Assembly (NCBI GenBank): GCA_965657215.1
Contig: CBFHNR010000003.1
Coordinates: 1-64,000 of the forward strand
Direction: 5' to 3'
From: JAHEJA01 sp965657215
Lineage (GTDB): Bacteria > Pseudomonadota > Alphaproteobacteria > Rhodobacterales > Rhodobacteraceae
DNA: 64,000 nt
The notes under the pieces: generated by a model
Database searches by the model: none
The model's input: only the letters and a program-made list of their open reading frames with translations
What the model was told of the DNA's origin: nothing
Translations under genes and position numbers: made by a program
In this document: positions 34,045 through 42,903 of the stretch, one piece after another
How positions within the stretch are numbered: the first letter of the stretch is position 1
Layout of the letters: every line of letters starts with the position of its first letter

Positions 34045-34673
34045 TGCAGCACCTCACTGTTGTGGATCACCCTTTGGTTCAACACAAGCTTACGCTGATG
34101 CGGAACCAAGATACGCCAACATCCGAATTCCGCCGCTTGTTGCGCGAAATAAGCCAGCTCTTGGCGTATGAAGTGACCCGTGAATTGCCGATGGGCACGC
34201 GAGAAATTCAAACGCCGATTGAAGCGATGCAGGCGCCTGTTTTAGATGGCAAAAAATTAGCGTTGGTGTCGATTTTGCGCGCGGGGAATGGGATGCTTGA
34301 TGGGGTGCTTGAGCTTGTCCCATCGGCGCGTGTTGGCTTTGTGGGGCTTTATCGGGACGAAGAAACGCTTGAACCCGTTGAATATTATTTCAAAGTTCCC
34401 GAAGAAATCGGCAGCCGTGTTACAATTGCAGTTGATCCTATGTTGGCCACTGGGAATTCGTCAGTCGCCGCGATTGATATGCTGAAAAATGCAGGGGCCA
34501 AGAATATTCTGTTCCTCTGCTTGCTCGCCGCTCCCGAAGGTGTGGCCCGAATGAAAGAGGCGCATCCTGATGTGCCAATCGTGACCGCCTCGCTTGATCG
34601 TCAATTGAACGAAAAAGGATACATTATGCCTGGGCTTGGGGATGCGGGGGACCGAATGTTCGGCACAAAATAA
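34044..34673 (+). CDS. upp: Uracil phosphoribosyltransferase
   Basis: A 209-residue enzyme with the PRPP-binding loop VDPMLATGNSSVAAI and the uracil-binding C-terminus YIMPGLGDAGDRMFG. ATG 34044 overlaps the add stop (TGATG), preceded by a GGAGG site. It completes the salvage operon by converting uracil plus PRPP to UMP. Confidence 0.96.
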   Translation: MQHLTVVDHPLVQHKLTLMRNQDTPTSEFRRLLREISQLLAYEVTRELPMGTREIQTPIEAMQAPVLDGKKLALVSILRAGNGMLDGVLELVPSARVGFVGLYRDEETLEPVEYYFKVPEEIGSRVTIAVDPMLATGNSSVAAIDMLKNAGAKNILFLCLLAAPEGVARMKEAHPDVPIVTASLDRQLNEKGYIMPGLGDAGDRMFGTK

Positions 34674-34743
34674 GCTAAAGTCTGCTTTACTAACCCATAG
34701 ATTTGGGGCATGGTACTATAAATCTGTGGGGACAGACATAAAA

Positions 34744-35811
34744 ATGAAAAAATTTGCTGCACCGTTTTTAATAGGTATCATGTTATCGGCTCCAATTTCG
34801 GCGGCCACTCTTGCACGCGATTCTGGGCCTGCGGAATTACCGCCTTCTGGCTTTACCGGCACCCAATTTGTGGACAGTAAAGGCTGTGTTTACATCCGCG
34901 CAGGTCGCGGAGGTATCGTGAATTGGGTTCCTTGTGTGACACGCCAGAAACAAGTGGTCTGTGGTTACAAACCGAGCTTTGCCAAAACCCAAACCCGCCA
35001 AGTTGCCGCCGTACAACCTGCACCAAAACCTGTAGTCACACCAAAACCCGCGCCAAAGGTTGTTGCGAAATCTGCTCCTGTTCGGACTGTGGCATCGACT
35101 GTGACGGCCCCAGTGGCTGCGGCTCCCAAAGTTGCTCGCAAACAAGCGGCGCAACCTGTTGCCGTTGCTCCGACAGCGCAAGTGGTCCGACCCGCTAATC
35201 CAAAGGTGTCGGTTCCGAAAGGATATCGGAACGCGTGGAACGATGACCGTTTGAATGTCAAACGCGCTGTCCAATCGGCAAAAGGGATCCAAGCAACGGA
35301 TCTGATGTGGACCAGAACGGTTCCCCGTCAGCTTATTCACGTTCCAACTGGCCAAGATGTGACGCGCAATTTTAGCAAGCTGATGTACCCGTTTACCGAC
35401 ATTACTCAGCAACAAACGTACTTAGCAGCTCCTGACAAATTAGACATCGTTGCACGTGCGGATGGCGCAATCTTTTTGGTGCCCAAGCAAGCAACGGCCT
35501 CTGTGAAGCGCAATATGGCAACGTCGCAAAAGGCAACGACACAGCGTCGTGTGGCATCAACGAAGGCTGCTCCAAAGGTGAGCTCGGGCGCAAAATATGT
35601 ACAGGTTGGGACATTTGGTGTTGCCTCCAACGCGACCGAGACATCTGCGCGGCTGAAACGTCTCGGCCTGCCTGTGCGGACACAGAAAATTTCCCACTCT
35701 GGAAAATCATATACCGTTGTAATGGCGGGCCCGTTTAGTTCACGCTCTGCCGTGAAATCAGCCTTGAGCAAGGCGCGGGGCGCTGGGTTCTCTGACGCAT
35801 TCGCGCGCTAA
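34744..35811 (+). CDS. SPOR-domain envelope protein
   Basis: A 355-residue exported protein. The signal peptide covers about residues 1-20. A conserved Cys pair domain follows (SKGCVYIRAGRGGIVNWVPC), then an Ala/Pro/Lys-rich linker (about 95-170). The C-terminal SPOR domain (about 280-355, KYVQVGTFGVASNATETSAR then MAGPFSSRSAVKSAL) binds denuded septal peptidoglycan. ATG 34744 is chosen because it starts a clean signal peptide; the open frame extends back into upp. A role at the division site is expected. Confidence 0.85.
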   Translation: MKKFAAPFLIGIMLSAPISAATLARDSGPAELPPSGFTGTQFVDSKGCVYIRAGRGGIVNWVPCVTRQKQVVCGYKPSFAKTQTRQVAAVQPAPKPVVTPKPAPKVVAKSAPVRTVASTVTAPVAAAPKVARKQAAQPVAVAPTAQVVRPANPKVSVPKGYRNAWNDDRLNVKRAVQSAKGIQATDLMWTRTVPRQLIHVPTGQDVTRNFSKLMYPFTDITQQQTYLAAPDKLDIVARADGAIFLVPKQATASVKRNMATSQKATTQRRVASTKAAPKVSSGAKYVQVGTFGVASNATETSARLKRLGLPVRTQKISHSGKSYTVVMAGPFSSRSAVKSALSKARGAGFSDAFAR

Positions 35812-35813
35812 GT

Positions 35814-36833
35814 TTATCCGCCGCAAATCCCCTGAAGCCTGATCCAATCTCCGTCAAGGAGGGAGGGGTCAGACGGCCCTGTGCGGAGCGTATCCGCTTC
35901 GAGCAAGGGGAGCGTTGTTTCCCCAGTGATATCAATCGCATAGGCAAAGGGTGTCGCGCGAATGTTAGCTTGGGCAAACTGGTCTATCAAAGCGTCAATA
36001 TCCACTTTTTCAGGACTCGTTTTGAGCAAATCTTTTGCATAGGCATTTAGGGTGTCTGAGGAGATGTCCCCTGTCGTTAACAACCCGAATGTTGTGCGAA
36101 TGCCTGCATGTTGGAGAAGCCGATCAAGGGGATCCATTCCTGAGGCTCTAAGTTGTTCGGCCAATACAAATCCTGAGAGGACATCTGGGTCTTCGAAGTC
36201 TTCAACCAATGTATGACTGGCCAAGACAAAGCCGCCGGGAATGGACACAGTGCTATTCAAGACGGAAGGCATGATTTTAATTTTATCACGCGCCCCTGTG
36301 AGACGTTTACTGATGGCTTGCAAGGCTGGGTCGGCCAAGCTCGATCGACATGGCTTTCCCGTGATCGTGCCAATTTCAGTCAACAGCGCCAAACCGATTT
36401 CTTGGCGTTTGATGTCTGGAACAACGTTCACCGCATAAGACCGAAGCGCGCTTGGCAACCAAAAGACACCCAAAGCCAAGACTGCCGCAGAAATCGACAA
36501 TAGCGTGACACCGCGCAAGCGTCCAGGTTTTGGGCGCTTTTTGTGGATAAGGGTGAGAATGCGATCCAATGCCTCAAGCATTTCGGTTTCGCTTTCAGGG
36601 ATTTCTAGGGTTTCGTTATCGTCCCCATCAGGATGAAAGATCGCTGGAAATTTCCCTGGGTTGGCTCGAAAGAGGGCCGCCAAAGACCAGTGTGACAGGA
36701 CCAGATCATTCGTGCTTTTGATGATCAAGCTCGCATCCCCAAACGACACGATGACATTGCGGCGCTGATCCTCTTCGGATTGGCGCCATAGGCCAGTGGC
36801 CTCAAGCCGTTCATATTTGCTCAGTGCTGTCAT
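35814..36833 (-). CDS. Membrane-anchored M48-like protein lacking the HEXXH motif
   Basis: A 339-residue protein with one transmembrane segment at about residues 107-130 and a C-terminal domain. Residues 198-230 (IPGGFVLASHTLVEDFEDPD then VLSGFVLAEQLRA) align by eye with the beta-hairpin and active-site helix of M48 peptidases, where PGG-x-x, a long helix and LAHEIGH are expected. Here the zinc motif reads AEQLRA, so His, Glu and second His are replaced by Glu, Gln and Ala. It is probably a non-catalytic relative. Its stop lies 2 bases from the SPOR gene stop on the other strand. Confidence 0.6.
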   Translation of the reverse strand: MTALSKYERLEATGLWRQSEEDQRRNVIVSFGDASLIIKSTNDLVLSHWSLAALFRANPGKFPAIFHPDGDDNETLEIPESETEMLEALDRILTLIHKKRPKPGRLRGVTLLSISAAVLALGVFWLPSALRSYAVNVVPDIKRQEIGLALLTEIGTITGKPCRSSLADPALQAISKRLTGARDKIKIMPSVLNSTVSIPGGFVLASHTLVEDFEDPDVLSGFVLAEQLRASGMDPLDRLLQHAGIRTTFGLLTTGDISSDTLNAYAKDLLKTSPEKVDIDALIDQFAQANIRATPFAYAIDITGETTLPLLEADTLRTGPSDPSLLDGDWIRLQGICGG

Positions 36834-36902
36834 GTAATGTGGCTGCTCTGCCTATTCTTGTAGACAGAGCTTAACATAAGGACGGACGATCAGACAATGT
36901 CA

Positions 36903-38531
36903 TCAGCCGTTTTTTACCTGTTTACGCAATTCAAATTTTTGGATTTTGCCTGTCGAGGTTTTAGGAAGCTCTTGGAAAATGATTTTCTTGGGTGTCTTGA
37001 ACCCAGCGAGCTTGGTCCGCGCAAAGGCAATCAGTTCGGCCTCATCCGCCATTGCACCGTCGAGCAGTTCAACAAAGGCACAGGGCACTTCGCCCCATTT
37101 CTCATCAGGCTTTGCAACCACGGCACAGAGCGACACGGATGGGTGCGCCATAAGCGTGCCTTCGACTTCAACCGAGCTGATGTTTTCGCCCCCTGAAATG
37201 ATGATATCCTTGGCGCGATCTGCGATTTGAATATAGCCATCATCGTGCTGGACTGCGATATCGCCTGAATGGAAATACCCGCCCGCAAAGGCCTCTTCTG
37301 TGGCCTCTGGGTTTTTAAGATAACCTTTCATCACGGAATTTCCGCGGATCATAATTTCACCTTGGGTCGTGCCGTCCATTGGCACTTGCGTCATATCGGC
37401 GTCCATAACCGTGATGTGTTCCATCATGGGGAAGGCGACACCTTGGCGTGCTTTGATTGACGCACGCGCGTCCGTGTCCAAGTCACCCCAACGATCCGCA
37501 TCCCAATAGCATTCTGTCACATGCCCATAGGTTTCCGTCAGCCCATACACTTGGGTGACATTAAACCCGAGCTTTTCAATCTTGGCCAAAGTCGCAGGGG
37601 CAGGGGGCGCACCTGCGGTAAAGACTTCGACGGTATGATCAAAGTCACGGCGATCTTCATCGGTTGCATTCACCAACATGTTCAAAACAATCGGAGCGCC
37701 GCCAAAATATTGGACGCCCTCATCTGCGATGGCGGAATAGATTGCTTTGGCTGTGATGTCGCGACAGCAAACCAATTTGCCCCCTACCACAGGCATCATC
37801 CATGTGTGATTCCACCCGTTACAATGGAACAGCGGAACAATGGCCATGAACACAGGATTGAGCTGCATACGCCAAGAAATAACCGTTCCCATCGTCATAA
37901 GATAGGCACCACGGTGATGGCACACGACGCCCTTGGGGCGGCCTGTGGTCCCTGAGGTATAGTTCAGAGAGACGCTTTCCCACTCATCCTGTGGCATCAC
38001 CCAATCAAAGCTGGGATCGCCTGTTTTCAACAGATCCTCATAGGTTTGATGACGGCCTGTTGCGTCATATCCCGCTTGGGGATCAGGCACTTCGATCAAA
38101 ATGGGGGCAGGGGTTGTCATCGCGCTGACGGCGGCTTCTGCGAGGTCCAGGAATTGGGTATCAACCAAGACCACTTTGGCGCTTCCGTGTTCGAAGATGT
38201 AGGACACGGTATCCACGTCAAGGCGCGTATTAATTGTGTTCAACACAGCACCGCAGGCAGGAACGCCAAAATGCGCCTCGGCTTGGGCCGGGAGGTTCGG
38301 GATCAAGGTCGCTACGACATCACCAGATTGAACGCCCAAAGCCGTCAAAGCAGAGGCCAATTGCGAGCAACGCTGATAATATTCGCGGTAGGTCACGCGG
38401 TGTGTGCCATAAACGACAGCCGTTTTTTCCGCAAACACAGTTGACGCGCGCCGCAGGTGCGACAGCGGCGTCAAAGCCACATAGTTTGCAGCCGTTTTAT
38501 CCAAGCCCGTCTCATCCATCATCCAACCCAT
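36903..38531 (-). CDS. Acyl-CoA synthetase (AMP-forming), DmdB-like
   Basis: A 542-residue adenylate-forming ligase. The P-loop motif is YTSGTTGRPKGV (about residues 175-186), then PLFHCNGWN, YGLTETYG, YFHSGDIA and the catalytic Lys in PKTSTGKIQKF near the C-terminus. GGGAGGAC precedes the ATG. The HCNGW motif and length fit the medium-chain/short-chain ligase group that includes DmdB, which activates methylmercaptopropionate in DMSP breakdown. Fatty-acid activation for the beta-oxidation operon nearby is equally possible. Confidence 0.85.
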   Translation of the reverse strand: MGWMMDETGLDKTAANYVALTPLSHLRRASTVFAEKTAVVYGTHRVTYREYYQRCSQLASALTALGVQSGDVVATLIPNLPAQAEAHFGVPACGAVLNTINTRLDVDTVSYIFEHGSAKVVLVDTQFLDLAEAAVSAMTTPAPILIEVPDPQAGYDATGRHQTYEDLLKTGDPSFDWVMPQDEWESVSLNYTSGTTGRPKGVVCHHRGAYLMTMGTVISWRMQLNPVFMAIVPLFHCNGWNHTWMMPVVGGKLVCCRDITAKAIYSAIADEGVQYFGGAPIVLNMLVNATDEDRRDFDHTVEVFTAGAPPAPATLAKIEKLGFNVTQVYGLTETYGHVTECYWDADRWGDLDTDARASIKARQGVAFPMMEHITVMDADMTQVPMDGTTQGEIMIRGNSVMKGYLKNPEATEEAFAGGYFHSGDIAVQHDDGYIQIADRAKDIIISGGENISSVEVEGTLMAHPSVSLCAVVAKPDEKWGEVPCAFVELLDGAMADEAELIAFARTKLAGFKTPKKIIFQELPKTSTGKIQKFELRKQVKNG

Positions 38532-38608
38532 AACAGTCCTCCCAATTAAATTAACCCATGTCGGTTTTTTGCTAGATTAAAGCGAGTATTCAGGGAAAGA
38601 AAAGTCCA

Positions 38609-39529
38609 ATGAGACACTCAATGACAATAAACGGACAAAGAGCAGCATTTTCCATGGTTTTGGCGATGTTGATCATTGGTTTCATCGACAACTACATTGT
38701 CATTATCGCAGGCCAAGCCAGCCTATGGCAGTTTCAAATCATTCGCGCCTCTATGGCGGTGCCTTTGGTCATGCTGGCCTCTCTCGTCGGTTTCGGAACA
38801 ATCTGGCCAAAGCGGCTGTGGGCGGTGTCTATTCGATCTGGGTTAATCGCTCTGGCGATGATTTTCTATTTCGGGGCTCTGGCGTTCATGTCGATCGCCC
38901 AAGCGCTTGCGGGACTGTTCACATCTCCGATCTTTATCCTCTTGATCACGGCCTTTATTTTGAAAAACCCTGTTGGCAAGATCCGCATTTTCGCCGTTGT
39001 TTTGGGGTTTGTGGGGATCTTGTTGGTCCTTGATACGGGGCTTTCAGATTTCTCTTTGATCAACTTGCTCCCTGTTTTCGGGGGGCTGCTCTATGCGATG
39101 GGGGCCGTTGCGACGCGCGAGTTATGCGAAGAGGAAAGCACGCTGTCGATGTTGATCGTTATGTTGATCTTTCAAGCGCTCATTGGAGCGATTGCTTTGG
39201 GAGTTGTCGGCTATATGGATATACCGAGCGTCGCAGGCACTGATGGGTTTATGACGCGACTATGGGTGTGGCCCTTGGATCAAGTGTTTCACCTTATTGT
39301 TTTACAGGCCTTTGGCTCGGTGATTGGCGTTGGGTTTTTAATCCGTGCCTATCAACTTGGTGAGGCCTCTTATGTCTCTGTGTTGGAATATTCGGTCTTT
39401 ATCTTTGGGCCTGTGTTTGCTTGGTTCCTGTTTGGACAAACGGTAACGGGTCTGCAAATGGTCGGGATCGTGCTGGTTGCGGCAGCAGGCATGATCATTG
39501 CATTGCGTTCTACGACGCGCTCAGGCTAA
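38609..39529 (+). CDS. EamA/DMT-family transporter
   Basis: A 306-residue protein with ten hydrophobic segments in two EamA repeats of about 140 residues each. It is divergent from the acyl-CoA synthetase gene. The family exports amino acids and other metabolites; no substrate can be named. The sulfotransferase gene starts 8 bases downstream. Confidence 0.85.
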   Translation: MRHSMTINGQRAAFSMVLAMLIIGFIDNYIVIIAGQASLWQFQIIRASMAVPLVMLASLVGFGTIWPKRLWAVSIRSGLIALAMIFYFGALAFMSIAQALAGLFTSPIFILLITAFILKNPVGKIRIFAVVLGFVGILLVLDTGLSDFSLINLLPVFGGLLYAMGAVATRELCEEESTLSMLIVMLIFQALIGAIALGVVGYMDIPSVAGTDGFMTRLWVWPLDQVFHLIVLQAFGSVIGVGFLIRAYQLGEASYVSVLEYSVFIFGPVFAWFLFGQTVTGLQMVGIVLVAAAGMIIALRSTTRSG

Positions 39530-39537
39530 ATATCGCC

Positions 39538-40182
39538 ATGATCGTTTCGCGTGGCCGTAAGTATATTTTTATCCATATCCCCAAAACAGGCGGGACATCT
39601 ATGGCGCTTGCCTTAGAGGATCGCGCAATGGCAGATGATATCATGGTCGGGGATACACCCAAGGCCAAGAAGCGTCGCCGCAAAGTCCAAGACATCGAAA
39701 CCAAAGGGCGGCTATGGAAACACTCGACCTTACGCGACATAGATGGATTGGTGTCACCGCAAGAGATTGACGACATGTTCGTCTTTACTATGGTGCGCAA
39801 TCCTTGGGATCGCTTGGTGAGCTATTATCATTGGCTTCAGGACCAATCCTTTAACAATGTCTTTGTAAAGCTTGCCAAAGAGCACGACTTTGCAACCTTT
39901 CTAGGCCTCCCTGCGGTGATTGCCTCATTCAAGGCAACACCTGCGCGCTATTACATGACGGATGCTACGGGTCGTGAAAAATGCGACTTGTACATTCGCC
40001 TCGAACATTTGGGCGAAGATTTAGCCAAGCTTGAGGATCATTTGGGATTTTCCCTTGAAATTGCCCAAGAAAACAAATCATCCCGCAAGAGTGAATATCA
40101 TAGCTATTACTCTGATGAACTAGCACAGCTTGTCTCTAACATCTTTCAAGAAGACATTGAAAAGTTTGGCTATAGGTTTTGA
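39538..40182 (+). CDS. Sulfotransferase family protein
   Basis: A 214-residue enzyme. The 5'-PSB loop YIFIHIPKTGGTSMA (residues about 8-22) binds the phosphosulfate of PAPS, and FTMVRNPWDRLVSYYHW (about 82-98) is the 3'-phosphate-binding region. The form matches the family 2 sulfotransferases that sulfate carbohydrates. ATG 39538 fits the motif position and the gene spacing. It may modify a surface polysaccharide; the acceptor is unknown. Confidence 0.85.
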   Translation: MIVSRGRKYIFIHIPKTGGTSMALALEDRAMADDIMVGDTPKAKKRRRKVQDIETKGRLWKHSTLRDIDGLVSPQEIDDMFVFTMVRNPWDRLVSYYHWLQDQSFNNVFVKLAKEHDFATFLGLPAVIASFKATPARYYMTDATGREKCDLYIRLEHLGEDLAKLEDHLGFSLEIAQENKSSRKSEYHSYYSDELAQLVSNIFQEDIEKFGYRF

Positions 40183-40691
40183 TCACGGCGGTTAAAAAAG
40201 TTGGTTTGTTTATGGTTTGGCTTGCTGTGTCCTGTTGTATCGCAGCACTCTTTGGAGCTTTGCACAATCAGGTGTCGTTTACTCTATCAGACGAGTATTT
40301 TACCAAATTCAAATTTTTCCAATTTGGGCTAAGCGAATTTGATATCGCACCGCGCATCTTGGCCGCTTATGTCGGTATCTTGGCGAGCTGGTGGATGGGG
40401 TTGATTATTGGGGTGATCGTGGGATTACCTGTGTTGATCTTGGGGCGTATCCAAGACATCCCGCGCATGTTTCGTCAGGCAATTTTTATTGTCCTTGCAA
40501 CGTCAATCATTGGCGCGCTGGTCTATGATCAGTTTGTCTCAAACTATGATGGCTATTATGTCCCATCGTCCGTCGTGAACAGAGATACCTTTCACGCGGC
40601 AGGGTCCATGCACAATGGAAGCTATCTTGGGGCCGCAGTCGGGGTTTTGCTTGCAATGATCTGGCGACGGATAACCCGCCGCCAGTCATAA
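40179..40691 (+). CDS. Small membrane protein of unknown function
   Basis: A 170-residue protein with four predicted transmembrane segments (about 8-28, 60-90, 100-118, 140-160). I do not recognise a family. The first possible start is TTG at 40179, giving a 4-base overlap with the sulfotransferase gene; ATG 40212 is the alternative. Co-transcription with the EamA and sulfotransferase genes is likely. Its stop is 3 bases from the end of the multifunctional beta-oxidation gene on the other strand. Confidence 0.65.
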   Translation: MITAVKKVGLFMVWLAVSCCIAALFGALHNQVSFTLSDEYFTKFKFFQFGLSEFDIAPRILAAYVGILASWWMGLIIGVIVGLPVLILGRIQDIPRMFRQAIFIVLATSIIGALVYDQFVSNYDGYYVPSSVVNRDTFHAAGSMHNGSYLGAAVGVLLAMIWRRITRRQS

Positions 40692-40694
40692 AGT

Positions 40695-42893
40695 TTAAGC
40701 GGCGTCTTTGTTCGCGCCAAAGCGTCCATAGAAAGACTGACCTTTGGCCGCCATGTCGCGCAAGAGATCTGGGCAGGCAAAGCGATCCCCATGGGCCTCT
40801 TGCAATTGATCACAGCGCTCTGCGGCATAAGCAGAACCAAGCATATCAAACCAGCTAAGCGGTCCACCTGTCGCAGGGGCAAAGCCCCATCCAAGAATGG
40901 CGCCTACGTCCCCTTCGCGGATATCCATCAAGACCCCTTCTTCGAGGGCGCGCACGGCCTCTAGGGTTTGTACAAACATCAAACGATGTTGCACGTCGAT
41001 CAAGGAAGGTTGCTCGTCAAGGCGTGGGTATTGATCGCCCAGACCCTCCCAATATCCCAAACGCTTGCCTTTTTCGTCGTAGTCAAAGAAGCCCGCGTTC
41101 GATTTGCGACCAAGACGGCCTTGGCCTTCCATCCAGAAGATCACTTCATCAACGGCACTATCAGGATAGGCATCCCCCATTGCGGCCTTTGTTGCACGCG
41201 CGATCTTGGCACCTAGGTCAATCGAGGTCTCATCAACCAATTGCAACGGCCCCACAGGAAATCCCATTTGACGCGCGGCATTGTCGATCAAGGATGGTGC
41301 AACACCCTCGGCGACCATACGGATGCCTTCGTTGATGTAAGGAATAATGCAGCGGTTCGCATAAAAGAAACGCGCGTCATTCACAACGATTGGTGTTTTG
41401 CGGATTTGACGGACATAATCCAAGGCCTTAGCAACAGCGCGATCCCCCGTTTCTTTGCCCTTGATGATTTCCACCAAAAGCATTTTCTCAACAGGACTAA
41501 AGAAGTGGATCCCGATGAATTGCTCAGGACGAGAGGACGCCTTGGCCAAGTCTGAGATCGGCAAAGTCGATGTGTTCGAGGCAAAGATACAATCCTCAGG
41601 AATGACCGCTTCGACGGCTTTGGTCACGTCGGCTTTAATCTTGGGATCCTCAAAGACAGCTTCGATTATGAGGTCCGCTTCTGAAAGAGCGGAATAATCG
41701 GTGGTGGCCGTGATCAAGTTCAGCGCCGCTTCTTTTTTCTCAACCGTGGCTTTGCCGCGTTTGATGCCCTTGTCCATATAGGTTTCAGTATAGGCCTTGC
41801 CCCGATCTGCGGCGGCTTGGTCTTGATCCAAGAGCACCACTTTGATGCCTGCCATCGCAGAGACAAGCGCAATGCCCGCCCCCATCATGCCAGCACCCAA
41901 AACACCAACGGTTTTTACTGTTTGATCTGGAATATCTTTGGGACGTACGGCCCCTTTTTCCAATGCACCCTTGTTGATGAACAAGGATTGGATCATCGCG
42001 CTTGAGGAGGGGTTCAACAACACATTGGTAAACCAACGCGCCTCAATCTTGAGGGCTGTGTCAAAGGGAACCAATGCGCCCTCATAAACCGCACTTAACA
42101 AGGCTTTGGCCGCTGGAAAGGCTCCTTGTGTTTTGCCGTTGATCATTGCAGAGGCCCCAACAAAGGTCATGAACCCAGCTGGATGATAGGGTGCGCCACC
42201 GGGCATCTTATATCCCTTGGCATCCCACGGTTTCACCAGATCCGCATCCGTCGCAGACAAGACCCAAGCACGCGCGTCCGCCATTGGATCATCGCTGACT
42301 TCGTCGATGATGCCCGCTGATTTCGCCTTCGCCGGTGCGAGGGTTTTGCCCTCTAACAAATAGGGCGCCGCCGCCATCGCACCGAGCTTGCGGGTCAAAC
42401 GTGTTGTGCCACCCGCCCCTGGGAAAATGCCGACCAAGATTTCAGGCAGGCCAATTTTAGCCTTGGCATTATTTGCGGCAAAAATTCGATGCGTCGAAAG
42501 AGGCAATTCCAACCCAATCCCGAGCGCCGTCCCTGGAAGAACGGAGGCAATCGGTTTACCACCTTTGTTCGTTTTAGGATCCATGCCCGCGCGTTCGATT
42601 TTGCGTAGGATTTGGTGGAAGGACATGATGCCATCAAACAAACCCTGTGCGGGGTTTTCCCCGGCATCATCGCGCATTTTTGCAAGCACATTTAAATCCA
42701 TCCCTGCGGCAAAGTCTTTCTTGCCACTGGTGATGATGATCCCTTTGATGGCGTCATCTGCCAGAGCTTGATCAATCAACTGGTCCAGATGCAGCAGGGC
42801 TGCCAAGCTGAGGACGTTCATGGATTTGCCTTCGCAATCCCAAGTCAGTGTTGCGACGCCGTCTGCGTCTGTGATCATCGTAAAATCAGTCAT
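40695..42893 (-). CDS. fadJ: Multifunctional enoyl-CoA hydratase / 3-hydroxyacyl-CoA dehydrogenase
   Basis: A 732-residue fatty-acid oxidation enzyme. The N-terminal crotonase domain (about 1-200) has GKKDFAAGMDLN and GIFPGAGGTTRL. The dehydrogenase domain begins with the NAD motif GVLGAGMMGAGIALVS (about 318-333), with the catalytic His region FIGIHFFSPVEKM. The C-terminal dehydrogenase repeat follows. ATG 42893 gives MTDFTMITDADGV and follows GAGGTG. It is the last gene of the MerR-led operon, 10 bases after the thiolase gene, and forms the hydration and oxidation steps. Confidence 0.93.
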   Translation of the reverse strand: MTDFTMITDADGVATLTWDCEGKSMNVLSLAALLHLDQLIDQALADDAIKGIIITSGKKDFAAGMDLNVLAKMRDDAGENPAQGLFDGIMSFHQILRKIERAGMDPKTNKGGKPIASVLPGTALGIGLELPLSTHRIFAANNAKAKIGLPEILVGIFPGAGGTTRLTRKLGAMAAAPYLLEGKTLAPAKAKSAGIIDEVSDDPMADARAWVLSATDADLVKPWDAKGYKMPGGAPYHPAGFMTFVGASAMINGKTQGAFPAAKALLSAVYEGALVPFDTALKIEARWFTNVLLNPSSSAMIQSLFINKGALEKGAVRPKDIPDQTVKTVGVLGAGMMGAGIALVSAMAGIKVVLLDQDQAAADRGKAYTETYMDKGIKRGKATVEKKEAALNLITATTDYSALSEADLIIEAVFEDPKIKADVTKAVEAVIPEDCIFASNTSTLPISDLAKASSRPEQFIGIHFFSPVEKMLLVEIIKGKETGDRAVAKALDYVRQIRKTPIVVNDARFFYANRCIIPYINEGIRMVAEGVAPSLIDNAARQMGFPVGPLQLVDETSIDLGAKIARATKAAMGDAYPDSAVDEVIFWMEGQGRLGRKSNAGFFDYDEKGKRLGYWEGLGDQYPRLDEQPSLIDVQHRLMFVQTLEAVRALEEGVLMDIREGDVGAILGWGFAPATGGPLSWFDMLGSAYAAERCDQLQEAHGDRFACPDLLRDMAAKGQSFYGRFGANKDAA

Positions 42894-42903
42894 TGTTTTC
42901 ACC

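Noticed and set aside
34837..35415. 192-residue minus-strand frame
   Set aside because: Antisense to the Ala/Pro-rich linker of the SPOR protein; low-complexity shadow.
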